Made by a program: the position numbers and the translations under genes
The notes under the pieces: generated by a model
Database searches by the model: none
Told to the model about the DNA's origin: nothing
Seen by the model: only the letters and a program-made list of their open reading frames with translations
Shown here: positions 36,619-44,591 of the stretch, one piece after another
How positions within the stretch are numbered: position 1 is the first letter of the stretch
Layout: each line of letters begins with the position of its first letter
Source: Phycisphaerales bacterium
GTDB taxonomy: Bacteria; Planctomycetota; Phycisphaerae; Phycisphaerales; UBA1924
Direction: 5' to 3'
Assembly: GCA_905339235.1 (NCBI GenBank)
Contig: CAJPFG010000003.1
Span: 226,314-290,313 of the forward strand
DNA: 64,000 bases

Positions 36619-37059
36619 ATGCTCACCAGGGTCCGACAGTTCGTCAATGAAAAACCGTGGATCGGATGGCTCGTTGCGGGTCTGCTCTTGCTGGGGAGCG
36701 TGTTCTACTTCTTGCGCACTCAGCGCGGCACAGATCCCTACAGCCCCGACAGAATGACCGAGATGGTCACAATCCGATTCACCGACACCAACGACGAGAT
36801 CGAGATGTCCCGCGGCCACATGGACAGAGAACTCCGCCGCCGCGGCGACAAGATCGACCCTTCCCAGGGCATCATCAACCCCAAGACCGGCCAGCCCACG
36901 GGGTTTCTCTTCAACAAGAGCGAATGGGAAGAGATGATCGCCCGCATCAACCGCGAGAAAGAGGAAATCCGCGCCACCAGCGGCGGCAAGTCGATCCCGC
37001 CCGCGCCGCGAAAGGAACCCTCTCCCCAGCCTCCGCCCGAATCCACCGACAAGAAGTGA
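36619..37059 (+). CDS. One-helix membrane protein of the sugar-import operon
   Basis: 146 residues. One membrane span lies near the N-terminus (WIGWLVAGLLLLGSVFYFL), followed by a soluble part with TEMVTIRFTDTNDEIEMSRGHMDRELRRRGDKIDPSQGI and GFLFNKSEWEEMIARINREKEEI, then a Pro-rich tail. No family is recognised. Its stop overlaps the GTG start of the binding-protein gene, which ties it to the importer. Possible roles are an anchor or adaptor between importer and pseudopilin. Confidence 0.7.
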   Translation: MLTRVRQFVNEKPWIGWLVAGLLLLGSVFYFLRTQRGTDPYSPDRMTEMVTIRFTDTNDEIEMSRGHMDRELRRRGDKIDPSQGIINPKTGQPTGFLFNKSEWEEMIARINREKEEIRATSGGKSIPPAPRKEPSPQPPPESTDKK

Positions 37060-38420
37060 GCACCCAGCCCGCCATCCGCGACCTCACGCGTCGCGCCGCG
37101 CTTGGAACGCTGGCCGCGGGTGGGTTGGGATTCGCACTCTTCGGCCCGCGCACCGAGCGTCAGGCCTCCGCCCGTGGCCGGATCGTCCTCGACTACTGGG
37201 AGAAGTGGACCCGCCACGAGGGCGAGGCCATGCAGGCGGTCGTCAACGCCTTCAACGCCTCGCAAGACCGCATCTTCGTCCGCTACTTCGTCACCGCCGA
37301 CATCGGCCAGAAGTCTCTTGTCGCCATCGCCGGGGGCGATCCCCCCGATCTCATCGGCCTCTACGCCTTCAACGTCCCCCCCTACGCCGAGAGCGGCGCG
37401 CTCACGCCCCTCGACGACATCGCCCCACCCCACGGCGTCACCATCGACCGCTACGCCCTGGGCGTGCGTCAGGTCATGCAGCACAAGGGCCAATGGTGGG
37501 CCACCGTCAACACCGCCGGCTCGGTCGCTCTCTACTACAACCGCGCGCTCTTCCGCGAAGCCGGTCTTGACCCCGACCGCCCTCCCCGAACCATCGCGGA
37601 ACTCGACGAGTACCACAACCGGCTCGTGCGAAAGTCCGCCTCCGGCCGGCTCGAACGCGTCGGGTTCTTCCACCCCGAGCCCGGCTGGTGGAGTTGGCTC
37701 TGGGCCTACCACTTCGGCGGCCGCATCTACGACCCCGCCGCCGATCGCTCGCTGGTCGCATCTGCTGAAAACATCCGGGCGATGGAGTGGATGCAGTCCT
37801 ACTCACGCTCGCTGGGTGTGGACGAGTGCAAGGCCTTCCGCGAGAGTTTCGGCAACTACTTCACGCCCGAAAACCCCTTCCTCACCGGCAAGGTCGCGAT
37901 GATCGTCCAGGGCCCCTGGGTGGCCAACCTCGTCGGCGCGTTCAAGCCCGACCTCGACTACGGCGTCGCGCCCTTCCCCGTCGCCGAGGGTCTCTACGAC
38001 CCCGCCGCGCCCATCGGCCTCATCGACACCGACGTCCTCGTGATCCCCAAAGGCGCCCGCCATCCCGAAGCCAGCATGGAGTTCGTCGCCTGGACCCAGC
38101 GCCAGGACATGACCGAGTTGCTCGCCACGAAGCACTGCAAGCCCTCCCCGCTCGCGCAGGCCTCTCCCGAGTTCATTGTCAACCACCCCAACCGCGGAAT
38201 CTCCGTCCACTACGACATATTCCGCAGCCCCCGTGCCTTCATCCCGCCCCCCACCCGCGTCTGGCAGCAGTTCAAGGACGAGTTCGACACAGTCGTCCAG
38301 CGCCTCTGGCGCCTCGAAGTCGAGCCCGCCAAAGCCCTGCCCGCACTCGAGACCCGTACCCAGGGCCTGCTCGATCGCGCCCGCGACGAACGTCTCCGCC
38401 GGCACGGAGCCGCCTCGTGA
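37056..38420 (+). CDS. Sugar ABC transporter substrate-binding protein
   Basis: 454 residues beginning at GTG 37056, which overlaps the previous stop as GTGA. A Tat-like leader (LTRRAALGTLAAGGLGFALFG) precedes the UgpB-type fold: IVLDYWEKWTRHEGEAMQAVVNAFN, GDPPDLIGLYAFNVPPYAESGAL, GSVALYYNRALFREAGLDPDRPP and GKVAMIVQGPWVANL. It binds an oligosaccharide in the periplasm and delivers it to the two permeases downstream. A much longer frame runs upstream, but it is only the shadow of the preceding gene. Confidence 0.93.
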   Translation: MSTQPAIRDLTRRAALGTLAAGGLGFALFGPRTERQASARGRIVLDYWEKWTRHEGEAMQAVVNAFNASQDRIFVRYFVTADIGQKSLVAIAGGDPPDLIGLYAFNVPPYAESGALTPLDDIAPPHGVTIDRYALGVRQVMQHKGQWWATVNTAGSVALYYNRALFREAGLDPDRPPRTIAELDEYHNRLVRKSASGRLERVGFFHPEPGWWSWLWAYHFGGRIYDPAADRSLVASAENIRAMEWMQSYSRSLGVDECKAFRESFGNYFTPENPFLTGKVAMIVQGPWVANLVGAFKPDLDYGVAPFPVAEGLYDPAAPIGLIDTDVLVIPKGARHPEASMEFVAWTQRQDMTELLATKHCKPSPLAQASPEFIVNHPNRGISVHYDIFRSPRAFIPPPTRVWQQFKDEFDTVVQRLWRLEVEPAKALPALETRTQGLLDRARDERLRRHGAAS

Positions 38421-39322
38421 CCTCACCCCGATCCAACCGCCGCCGACGCTTCCGAGAAACCCTCATCGGCCTCGCGTGGACCAGCCCCTGGCTCGTCGGC
38501 TCCGCTCTCTTCGTCTTCCTTCCCATGGCGATGAGCCTCTACTACTCCTTCACCGATTTTCCTCTCATCGAACCGCCCATCTGGACCGGCACTTCCAACT
38601 ACGCCCGCATGGGCGACGACCCCACCTTCCTCCGCGTCGTTCACAACACGGCCATCTACGCCGCGTTCTCCATCCCGCTCTGCACCATTCTCGGCGTGTC
38701 CCTCGCCGCGCTCCTCCAGGGCCGCGTGCGATTCGCCCGGTTCTTCCGCGCCTGCATCTTCATCCCCACGCTCGTCCCCCTCGTCGCCGTCGCCATGGTC
38801 TGGATGTGGCTCTTCAACGGCGAGTTCGGCTTCATCAACCAGGCCCTCTCCCGCATCGGCATCAAGGGCCCCGCATGGATCGTGGATGCCTCCTGGGTCA
38901 TGCCCAGCATGATCATCATGAGCCTCTGGAGCGTCGGCCAATCCGTCGTGATCTACACCGCCGCGATGCAGGACGTCCCCCGCCACCTCTACGAGGCCGC
39001 GCGCCTCGACGGCATGACCGCCTTCCAGCGCTTCCGCCACGTCACCGTCCCCATGATCTCCCCCGCCATCCTCTTCAATGTCATCGTGATGACCATCAAC
39101 GCCGTCCAGGTCTTCGCCGTTCCCTACGTCATGTTCCGCCGCCCCGACGGCCAGAACCCCGCGGGCCATTTCTACACCATGTACCTCTACGAAAACGCCT
39201 TCGTCTACGGCCAGATGGGCTACGCCTGCGCCATGGCCTGGCTGCAACTGCTCATCATCCTCGCGCTCACCGGCGCGATGTTCCTCGCCAGCCGCAAACT
39301 CGTCTACTACCGCGGAGCCTGA
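38417..39322 (+). CDS. Sugar ABC transporter permease (UgpA/MalF type)
   Basis: 301 residues from GTG 38417 overlapping the preceding stop. Six membrane spans with LIGLAWTSPWLVGSALFVFLPMAMSLYYSFTDF at the start, VRFARFFRACIFIPTLVPLVAVAMVWMWLF, and the EAA loop YEAARLDGMTAFQRFRHVTVPMISPAI that docks the ATPase. It forms the channel with the next gene. Confidence 0.95.
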   Translation: MTSPRSNRRRRFRETLIGLAWTSPWLVGSALFVFLPMAMSLYYSFTDFPLIEPPIWTGTSNYARMGDDPTFLRVVHNTAIYAAFSIPLCTILGVSLAALLQGRVRFARFFRACIFIPTLVPLVAVAMVWMWLFNGEFGFINQALSRIGIKGPAWIVDASWVMPSMIIMSLWSVGQSVVIYTAAMQDVPRHLYEAARLDGMTAFQRFRHVTVPMISPAILFNVIVMTINAVQVFAVPYVMFRRPDGQNPAGHFYTMYLYENAFVYGQMGYACAMAWLQLLIILALTGAMFLASRKLVYYRGA

Positions 39323-39328
39323 CGCAGC

Positions 39329-40243
39329 ATGCCCAACCCAGCGCCATCCCGGGCCATCTCCAGCGCCGTGCGCTACCTGCTGCTGACCGCCGTCTCCTTC
39401 GCCTTCCTCATGCCCCTCGTCTGGATGGTCAGCACATCCATCAAACCCGAAAGCCAGGCCGCCTCCGGCCGCGTGGCCCTTCTGCCCGACCCCGTCTCGA
39501 GCGCGCCTTCCCAGGCCGCGGAGAACTACGCCCAGGTCTGGAACGACCCCGCGGTCCAGTTCCCCATCTACCTCCGAAACACCCTCGTCGTCGCCGCCCT
39601 CAGCGTCATCGGTATGACCCTCTCCAGCGCCATGGTGGCCTACGGCCTCTCCCGCGTCCGCTGGAAAGGCCGCGGCCTCATCCTCACCCTCGTCCTAGCC
39701 ACCATGATGATCCCCTTCCCCGTCATCATGGCGCCCCTCTACATCGTCTTCCGATCCATCGATCGCGCGATGGAAGGCGCGGGCATCCTCCCCGCGGCCG
39801 AGTCCCTCCGCATGATCGGCTCCCTCAAACCCCTCTGGATCCCCGCGTGGTTCGGCGGCGCGTTCAACATCTTCCTTCTCCGCCAGTTCTACATGGGCCT
39901 GCCCAAGGAACTCGACGAGGCCGCCCGCCTCGACGGCATGTCGCACTGGGGCATCTTCTGGCGCATCATCCTGCCCCTCAGCCGGCCCGCCCTCGCGGTC
40001 GTCGCGCTGTTTCATTTCATCTATGTGTGGAACGATTTCATCGGGCCGCTCATCTTCCTGACCCACCGCGACACTTTCACCCTCGCGCTCGGGCTCCAAC
40101 TCTATCAAGGGCAGGCCGGCATGACCCCCTGGAACCTCCTGATGGCCGCGAGCACCCTCGTGGTCGCCCCGGTTCTTGTTCTGTTCATGATCACCCAGCG
40201 GACGCTCGTGGAAGGGATCTCTTCGTCCGGCCTCAAGGACTAG
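39329..40243 (+). CDS. Sugar ABC transporter permease (UgpE/MalG type)
   Basis: 304 residues with six membrane spans and the EAA loop DEAARLDGMSHWGIFWRIILPLSRPAL. The N-terminal LLLTAVSFAFLMPLVWMVSTSIK and the end LVEGISSSGLKD are typical of MalG-type permeases. It begins 6 bp after the first permease. It is the last gene of the unit behind operator D. Confidence 0.95.
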   Translation: MPNPAPSRAISSAVRYLLLTAVSFAFLMPLVWMVSTSIKPESQAASGRVALLPDPVSSAPSQAAENYAQVWNDPAVQFPIYLRNTLVVAALSVIGMTLSSAMVAYGLSRVRWKGRGLILTLVLATMMIPFPVIMAPLYIVFRSIDRAMEGAGILPAAESLRMIGSLKPLWIPAWFGGAFNIFLLRQFYMGLPKELDEAARLDGMSHWGIFWRIILPLSRPALAVVALFHFIYVWNDFIGPLIFLTHRDTFTLALGLQLYQGQAGMTPWNLLMAASTLVVAPVLVLFMITQRTLVEGISSSGLKD

Positions 40244-40278
40244 CGATCCCCCTTTCCGGACCTGCACACCAAAAAGGC

Positions 40279-40320
40279 TTGACGAGCGTGGCCGGTTGCC
40301 GTAGGCTGAAAACGTTTTCG
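40279..40320 (+). promoter_or_regulatory. Promoter with cre-like operator E
   Basis: TTGACG at 40279-40284, 17 bp, TAGGCT at 40302-40307. The palindrome TGAAAACGTTTTCG begins on the last base of the -10 box and ends at 40320. This is the same arrangement as operators B and D. Confidence 0.75.
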
Positions 40321-40389
40321 GTGACGGCCGCCTCGGGCCCCGACGCGGCCTCGCTCGTATCGACTTACCCAGACTCCGGAGTTCCCTCC

Positions 40390-41343
40390 ATGAATCGCGC
40401 CATCGCCATCCTCGCCGGCTCCCTCTTCGCCCTCCCCGCCCTCGCCCAGACCAACGGCCTCTACAACGGCGGCTTCGAACAACTCTGCTCCTTCGGCTGC
40501 GGTTGTAACGGCCCCTTCGCCGAAGGCTGGCATTCCCCCGGCTGCGACTCCATCGCCAATCGCCGATTCGTCGGTGACGGCCTCTCGCCCGCGTTCTTTC
40601 CCGTCGGCACGCCCGGCGCCCTCACGCCCCGCACCGGCGACTCCGTCGCCGAACTCGGCACCCACGGCTCCGGCGGCTTCGAAGGCCTCACCACCGACAC
40701 CGTCAACTTCTGCCATTGCGACCAGACCTGCCAGACCGCCTGCAACCCGCCCTTCCCCTTCTTCGACCCGTACTTCGACTACAACGCCGGCGACGTCGTC
40801 GTCACGGCCTACTACATGATCCCCGCCGATGCGCCCATCCCCGACACCGCCGGCGTCAAGATCAACATCAAGGTCAACTTCCAGGACGTCGCCACCATGG
40901 AAGACCTCTCCATCACCGGCCACACCGACGGCCAGTGGGTCCCCCTTACCCTCACCTTCGCGCGCAGCGAGATCCAGCGCCAGTACGAATGCAACCGCGG
41001 AATCCTGCCGGAGTGCGGCTGCAACTGCGTCCCGGAAACCCCGCTCCCCAACCACGCCAAACTCACCCTCATGCGCTTCGTCGGCGACGGCACCCTCACC
41101 TCCGGGCGCGTCTTCTGGGATGACGTCACCTTCACCCAACTCCCCGCCGTCACACCGTGCGATCCCGATGTCAACTGCGACGGCGCTGTCAACGGCTTTG
41201 ACGTCGAAGCCATGGAGCAGGCCGTGAACGGCGACTTCTCCAACTTCTGCCAGGCCGATCCCGACTACAACCACGACGGCGCCGTCAACGGTTTCGATAT
41301 CGAGTCCGTCGAGCAGGGCGTCAACGGCGCTCCCTGCCCATAA
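40390..41343 (+). CDS. Secreted dockerin-tailed protein of the glycan locus
   Basis: 317 residues with a signal peptide (AILAGSLFALPALAQ). The body is Cys rich (CSFGCGCNG, CHCDQTCQTAC, CGCNC) and beta-sandwich-like, with PDTAGVKINIKVNFQDV. The C-terminus holds two dockerin calcium loops (DVNCDGAVNGFDVEAMEQAV and DYNHDGAVNGFDIESVEQGV), each with D-x-N-x-D-G. A dockerin implies attachment to a cohesin-bearing surface protein, none of which is in the window. Operator E puts it under the same regulator. It may be a glycan-binding surface protein. Confidence 0.82.
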   Translation: MNRAIAILAGSLFALPALAQTNGLYNGGFEQLCSFGCGCNGPFAEGWHSPGCDSIANRRFVGDGLSPAFFPVGTPGALTPRTGDSVAELGTHGSGGFEGLTTDTVNFCHCDQTCQTACNPPFPFFDPYFDYNAGDVVVTAYYMIPADAPIPDTAGVKINIKVNFQDVATMEDLSITGHTDGQWVPLTLTFARSEIQRQYECNRGILPECGCNCVPETPLPNHAKLTLMRFVGDGTLTSGRVFWDDVTFTQLPAVTPCDPDVNCDGAVNGFDVEAMEQAVNGDFSNFCQADPDYNHDGAVNGFDIESVEQGVNGAPCP

Positions 41344-41346
41344 CGC

Positions 41347-41706
41347 TCAACCCGCCCCCGGCATCTTCGCCTCCCAGTATTCCAGCGCCTCGACCACCTT
41401 CGCGGTCGTGGTGTACGCGGGCCCTCCGCCCATCATCACCGCCACGCCCGCGGCCTCCATCACCTCCTGCGGCGTTGCGCCCGCCTTCAGGCACTTCTCC
41501 ACGTGCGTCATCACGCACGCCTCGCACCGCGCCGCGATCCCGATCCCCAGCGCGATCAGTTCCTTCTGCTTGACCGACAGCGCCCCCTCCTTCATCAACG
41601 CCTGAAAGAACGGCGCAAACGCCCGCCCCAGGTCCGGCGACCGCGCCTTCACCGCGCCCATTCTCCCTCCCCATGTCTCGTAGAACTTGGCCGCTTCCTG
41701 GCTCAT
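41347..41706 (-). CDS. Carboxymuconolactone decarboxylase / AhpD-like protein
   Basis: 119 residues. The AhpD-like signature is CEACVMTHVEKCLKAGATPQEVMEAAGVAVMMGGGPA, with the redox pair CxxC. Such proteins reduce peroxiredoxins or act on lactones. The start at 41706 overlaps the rhodanese gene stop, so it is its partner in a small redox or sulfur operon. Confidence 0.9.
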   Translation of the reverse strand: MSQEAAKFYETWGGRMGAVKARSPDLGRAFAPFFQALMKEGALSVKQKELIALGIGIAARCEACVMTHVEKCLKAGATPQEVMEAAGVAVMMGGGPAYTTTAKVVEALEYWEAKMPGAG

Positions 41707-42329
41707 GTCGTGACTCCTGGTTTCGACTCGCTGCCGCACGCCCCGCAACCGTTCTGGCCTCTTCCGCGATTCCACGGCATCCACTCCAGCACCAGCGCCA
41801 GCGGACACCGCCCCGTCACTCCCGCCAGCAGCAATCCCGCCCCCAGGACCGCCGGCAAAGCCAGCCACACCGGGTCCATCAGCCACGCCAGTGCGCACCC
41901 CGCAATCACCGCGCCGCCCATCGTCCCCTGCAACTGCCGCAGCACGCTCACTCCCGAGCCCGCCCGCGCGCCGTCCTCCACCCCCAGCCCGCTTGCCTTC
42001 CACGCCTCGATCCCGCCCGCCAGGCTGTACACGTCGGGCACGCCGCGCTCCATCGCGCGGGCCAGCCGGCACGCCTCCGCCGACCGCTTCCCGCCACGGC
42101 AATGAACGACGATCCGCGTCCCCACGAACCTCGCCAGTTCGTGCGGATTGAAACTCGACAGCGGCAGCAGCACGCACCCCCCGATCCGCTCGCGCGCATG
42201 CTCCTCCGCCTCGCGCACATCCACCACCACCGCCTCGCCCGCTTCCACCCACGCCCTCGCTTCGCGCGGTTCCACCGTCGGCACCGCCGCTCGCGCGGCC
42301 GCGCTCATGCTCGTCGCCAGGCTCATCAC
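41703..42329 (-). CDS. Rhodanese-domain membrane protein
   Basis: 208 residues. The rhodanese domain (about 15-108) has the active cysteine in VVHCRGGKRSAEACRLA. It is followed by two membrane spans (GGAVIAGCALAWLMDPVWLALPAVLGAGLLL), a YgaP/DUF2892-like arrangement, and a Cys-rich end (GQNGCGACGS). The start is GTG 42329 or ATG 42326; GGAG favours the former. It is a sulfurtransferase at the membrane, co-translated with the AhpD-like gene. Confidence 0.9.
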   Translation of the reverse strand: MMSLATSMSAAARAAVPTVEPREARAWVEAGEAVVVDVREAEEHARERIGGCVLLPLSSFNPHELARFVGTRIVVHCRGGKRSAEACRLARAMERGVPDVYSLAGGIEAWKASGLGVEDGARAGSGVSVLRQLQGTMGGAVIAGCALAWLMDPVWLALPAVLGAGLLLAGVTGRCPLALVLEWMPWNRGRGQNGCGACGSESKPGVTT

Positions 42330-42433
42330 GGCGCTTCTCCAGTCGCGGCACCCTCGCCGCTACCCCTCAGAGTCGCGCTCACACCTCCACGTTCCCGGAT
42401 TGCCGCCCCACAGCCCCCCAAACCCCTCGGTTC

Positions 42434-43636
42434 CTACTGCCCCAGCGCCCGCAGCACCACCGTCGCATACGCCCCACGCGGCAGCGAAAACACCGCCGTG
42501 CGCTTGAACCGATTCCGCGGCTGCACCATCTCGTCCCGCTCCGTCGCCGACAACTCAAACCCCGCCGCAGCCACTACCAGCGGCCGTTCCGCCGCGCCAA
42601 ACGCCGGCCTGCGCAGCCCGGGCACCCGCAGCCCCTCGAACGTCAGCCCCTCGCGCACCATCACCCGCTCCATCGCGACGCCCCACCCGCCCGCCGGCCG
42701 CGACTCGGCCGAAGGAAGCACCGCCATCATCCCTCGCAACTCCGCCGACACGCGCGCCGGCCCCGGGAACAGCATCTCGCCGAACGGGTCCTCCGCCACC
42801 AGCACGCGTTCCGCGCCGGCAACCTCCCGCACAACCTCACACGCCGCACGATTCCACAGGAACGACTGAAACGCCTCCACCGCCATCGACTGCGTCAGGT
42901 ACGGCAGCGCCGCGAACGCATCTCGAAACGAGCCGCCCCCGGCGAGCACCTCGATCGCGCGGCGCTCCCCGCTCGGCGGCAACTCCACCGCCAGCCGCTT
43001 CCACTCGCCCCATCCCGAAGCACACGGCCGCGAGATCGCGCGGCGGCGCCCCGATTCCTTCCGCGCGGGCGTCGCGATCAGCAGCCTCAGGGCCTGCTCG
43101 AACTCCCCGCGCACCAGGTGCGCGCCCGCCAGCCCCTCCCCGTGCCGCGCCGATCCGAATCGCTGGTCCCCGAAGTAGTTCACGATCTCCAAGTCCGCGC
43201 CCGCCCGCAAGAACCCCGCCCGCTTTCCCATCTCGTCCGCGCTGGGCGCCGACAAGTCCCTCACCACGATCTCGAACCGGTTGCGTGCGATGTCTTCCGC
43301 GCGAATCCCTCGTGCCGACCACCCCCGCAGCGCCGCCCTCCACGACTTGCCCTCCAACCGCTCCACCGGCGGATCGGCTCGCTTCCATTCCACGCTCACC
43401 CACTGCGTCGTCTCCGCGTGCATGTCCTTCAATCCTGCCCGCTCCACCGCCGACGCGCGCACCCCCAGCGCCCGACCCAACCCCGCGCACGCGTCCGGCG
43501 TTGTCAGCCCGCGCTTCTCCAACTCGAACACCGCGTGCGTTTCCCCGCGCCCCGACCGCGCGGCCACTCCGCCCAGAAACTCGGGCGTCAACTCCTCCTT
43601 CACGCGAAAATCTTCGGGCACTCGCCGGATCGTCAT
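42434..43636 (-). CDS. truD: tRNA pseudouridine(13) synthase TruD
   Basis: 400 residues. The catalytic Asp is in GLKDMHAETTQWVSV, and NYFGDQRFGSARHGEGLAG is the TruD signature. The N-terminus IRRVPEDFRVKEEL and the inserted TRUD domain in the middle are as expected. It makes pseudouridine 13 in tRNA-Glu. It stands alone on the minus strand. Confidence 0.94.
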   Translation of the reverse strand: MTIRRVPEDFRVKEELTPEFLGGVAARSGRGETHAVFELEKRGLTTPDACAGLGRALGVRASAVERAGLKDMHAETTQWVSVEWKRADPPVERLEGKSWRAALRGWSARGIRAEDIARNRFEIVVRDLSAPSADEMGKRAGFLRAGADLEIVNYFGDQRFGSARHGEGLAGAHLVRGEFEQALRLLIATPARKESGRRRAISRPCASGWGEWKRLAVELPPSGERRAIEVLAGGGSFRDAFAALPYLTQSMAVEAFQSFLWNRAACEVVREVAGAERVLVAEDPFGEMLFPGPARVSAELRGMMAVLPSAESRPAGGWGVAMERVMVREGLTFEGLRVPGLRRPAFGAAERPLVVAAAGFELSATERDEMVQPRNRFKRTAVFSLPRGAYATVVLRALGQ

Positions 43637-43650
43637 CGCTTCACGACCGC

Positions 43651-43711
43651 AAAAAGGGAACGAGCCCGGCCTTGACGGGCGAGCGGCTCGCGTCCATCAA
43701 GGCTCGGGCTC
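43651..43711 (-). terminator. Terminator of the PEP-CTERM gene
   Basis: On the minus strand GAGCCCGAGCCTTGA pairs with TCAAGGCCGGGCTC (one mismatch) around a loop that itself contains GCGAGC-CGCTCGC. The stem is followed by GTTCCCTTTTT. Confidence 0.8.
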
Positions 43712-43735
43712 GGGTGTCTCTGTAGACGACGTATC

Positions 43736-44389
43736 CTAGCCGCGCCGACGCATCCTGAACAGCAGCCCTGCCGCGCCCACCAGCGCCAGGGCGCCCGGCG
43801 CCGGCACCGGCTCGTACCCGTACTGCAGGTGGTCCACTTCCAGTCCGCCCATCGTGCCCCAGATCCGGAAGTACGAGATCCCCGCCGTGTCATACGCCCC
43901 TACGAACGTGTCCTCGGCCGTGCTCCCCTGGTACATCTCATCCGCGTTGTTGTGCACCACCACGCCAAGGGATTGCCCCAGCGAGTTGAACGCCTCGAAG
44001 TACGCCGGGTTGTGTCCGTCCGTCCACACAATGCCCGCCCAGTTCGGCAGGTTGCCCCCGAACACCGGACTGAAGGTAAACGTGATCCCGTTCACGGCCA
44101 CGTTCTGCAGCCACGAATGCCCGCCCACGCAGGCCCCGTCGATGAACCCGTCATCGCCGTCCACCGAGTCCACCCACGCCGACCCGCCCAGCACGAAGCC
44201 GGCCGAAGCCGCGACACCCGGCGTGTTCAGAGCGCCATCCTCGAAGTTCTCCAACTGCGCATTCGCGCCCAAGAACTGCAGCGGGCTGTCCGCCACGCTC
44301 AGGTACTGCATCGGCCCGATCGTGCCCGCGACCGCCGGAGCCGCCAGCGCACCGACACCCGCAATTCCCACCATCACGCACTTTTTCAT
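43736..44389 (-). CDS. PEP-CTERM secreted protein
   Basis: 217 residues from ATG 44389 (GGGGAAAGG upstream). Signal peptide (VGIAGVGALAAPAVAG), a beta-rich body with a jellyroll pattern (FLGANAQLENFEDGALN, ISYFRIWGTMGGLEVDHLQYG), and a sorting tail EPVPAPGALALVGAAGLLFRMRRRG. It is exported and probably kept at the envelope by an exosortase-type system. The function is unknown. Confidence 0.88.
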   Translation of the reverse strand: MKKCVMVGIAGVGALAAPAVAGTIGPMQYLSVADSPLQFLGANAQLENFEDGALNTPGVAASAGFVLGGSAWVDSVDGDDGFIDGACVGGHSWLQNVAVNGITFTFSPVFGGNLPNWAGIVWTDGHNPAYFEAFNSLGQSLGVVVHNNADEMYQGSTAEDTFVGAYDTAGISYFRIWGTMGGLEVDHLQYGYEPVPAPGALALVGAAGLLFRMRRRG

Positions 44390-44591
44390 GACCTTTCCCC
44401 TCTTCAGCCCCGCGCACGGGTACCACCTCAGAGAAAGGTGCCACAAGAATTCGAACTCGGCAGGGTTTTGACGCCGGATTATGCCGAATTTGCGGAAAAT
44501 CGGGACGGGCCCCCCGTGTTCTCGGTCCTTTTTATAGATATTTGTTCGTGTTAACCAAAACCTTACTGCTCCGCTTCGGTATCGTAAGGTC

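Noticed and set aside
36657..37055. Upstream extension of the sugar-binding protein
   Set aside because: It overlaps the one-helix protein; the GTG at 37056 gives a Tat leader and a GTGA overlap.
38176..40389. Upstream extension of the dockerin gene frame through the permease genes
   Set aside because: It overlaps two clear ABC permeases in another frame and is Arg/Pro/His rich. The signal peptide at 40390 marks the true start.
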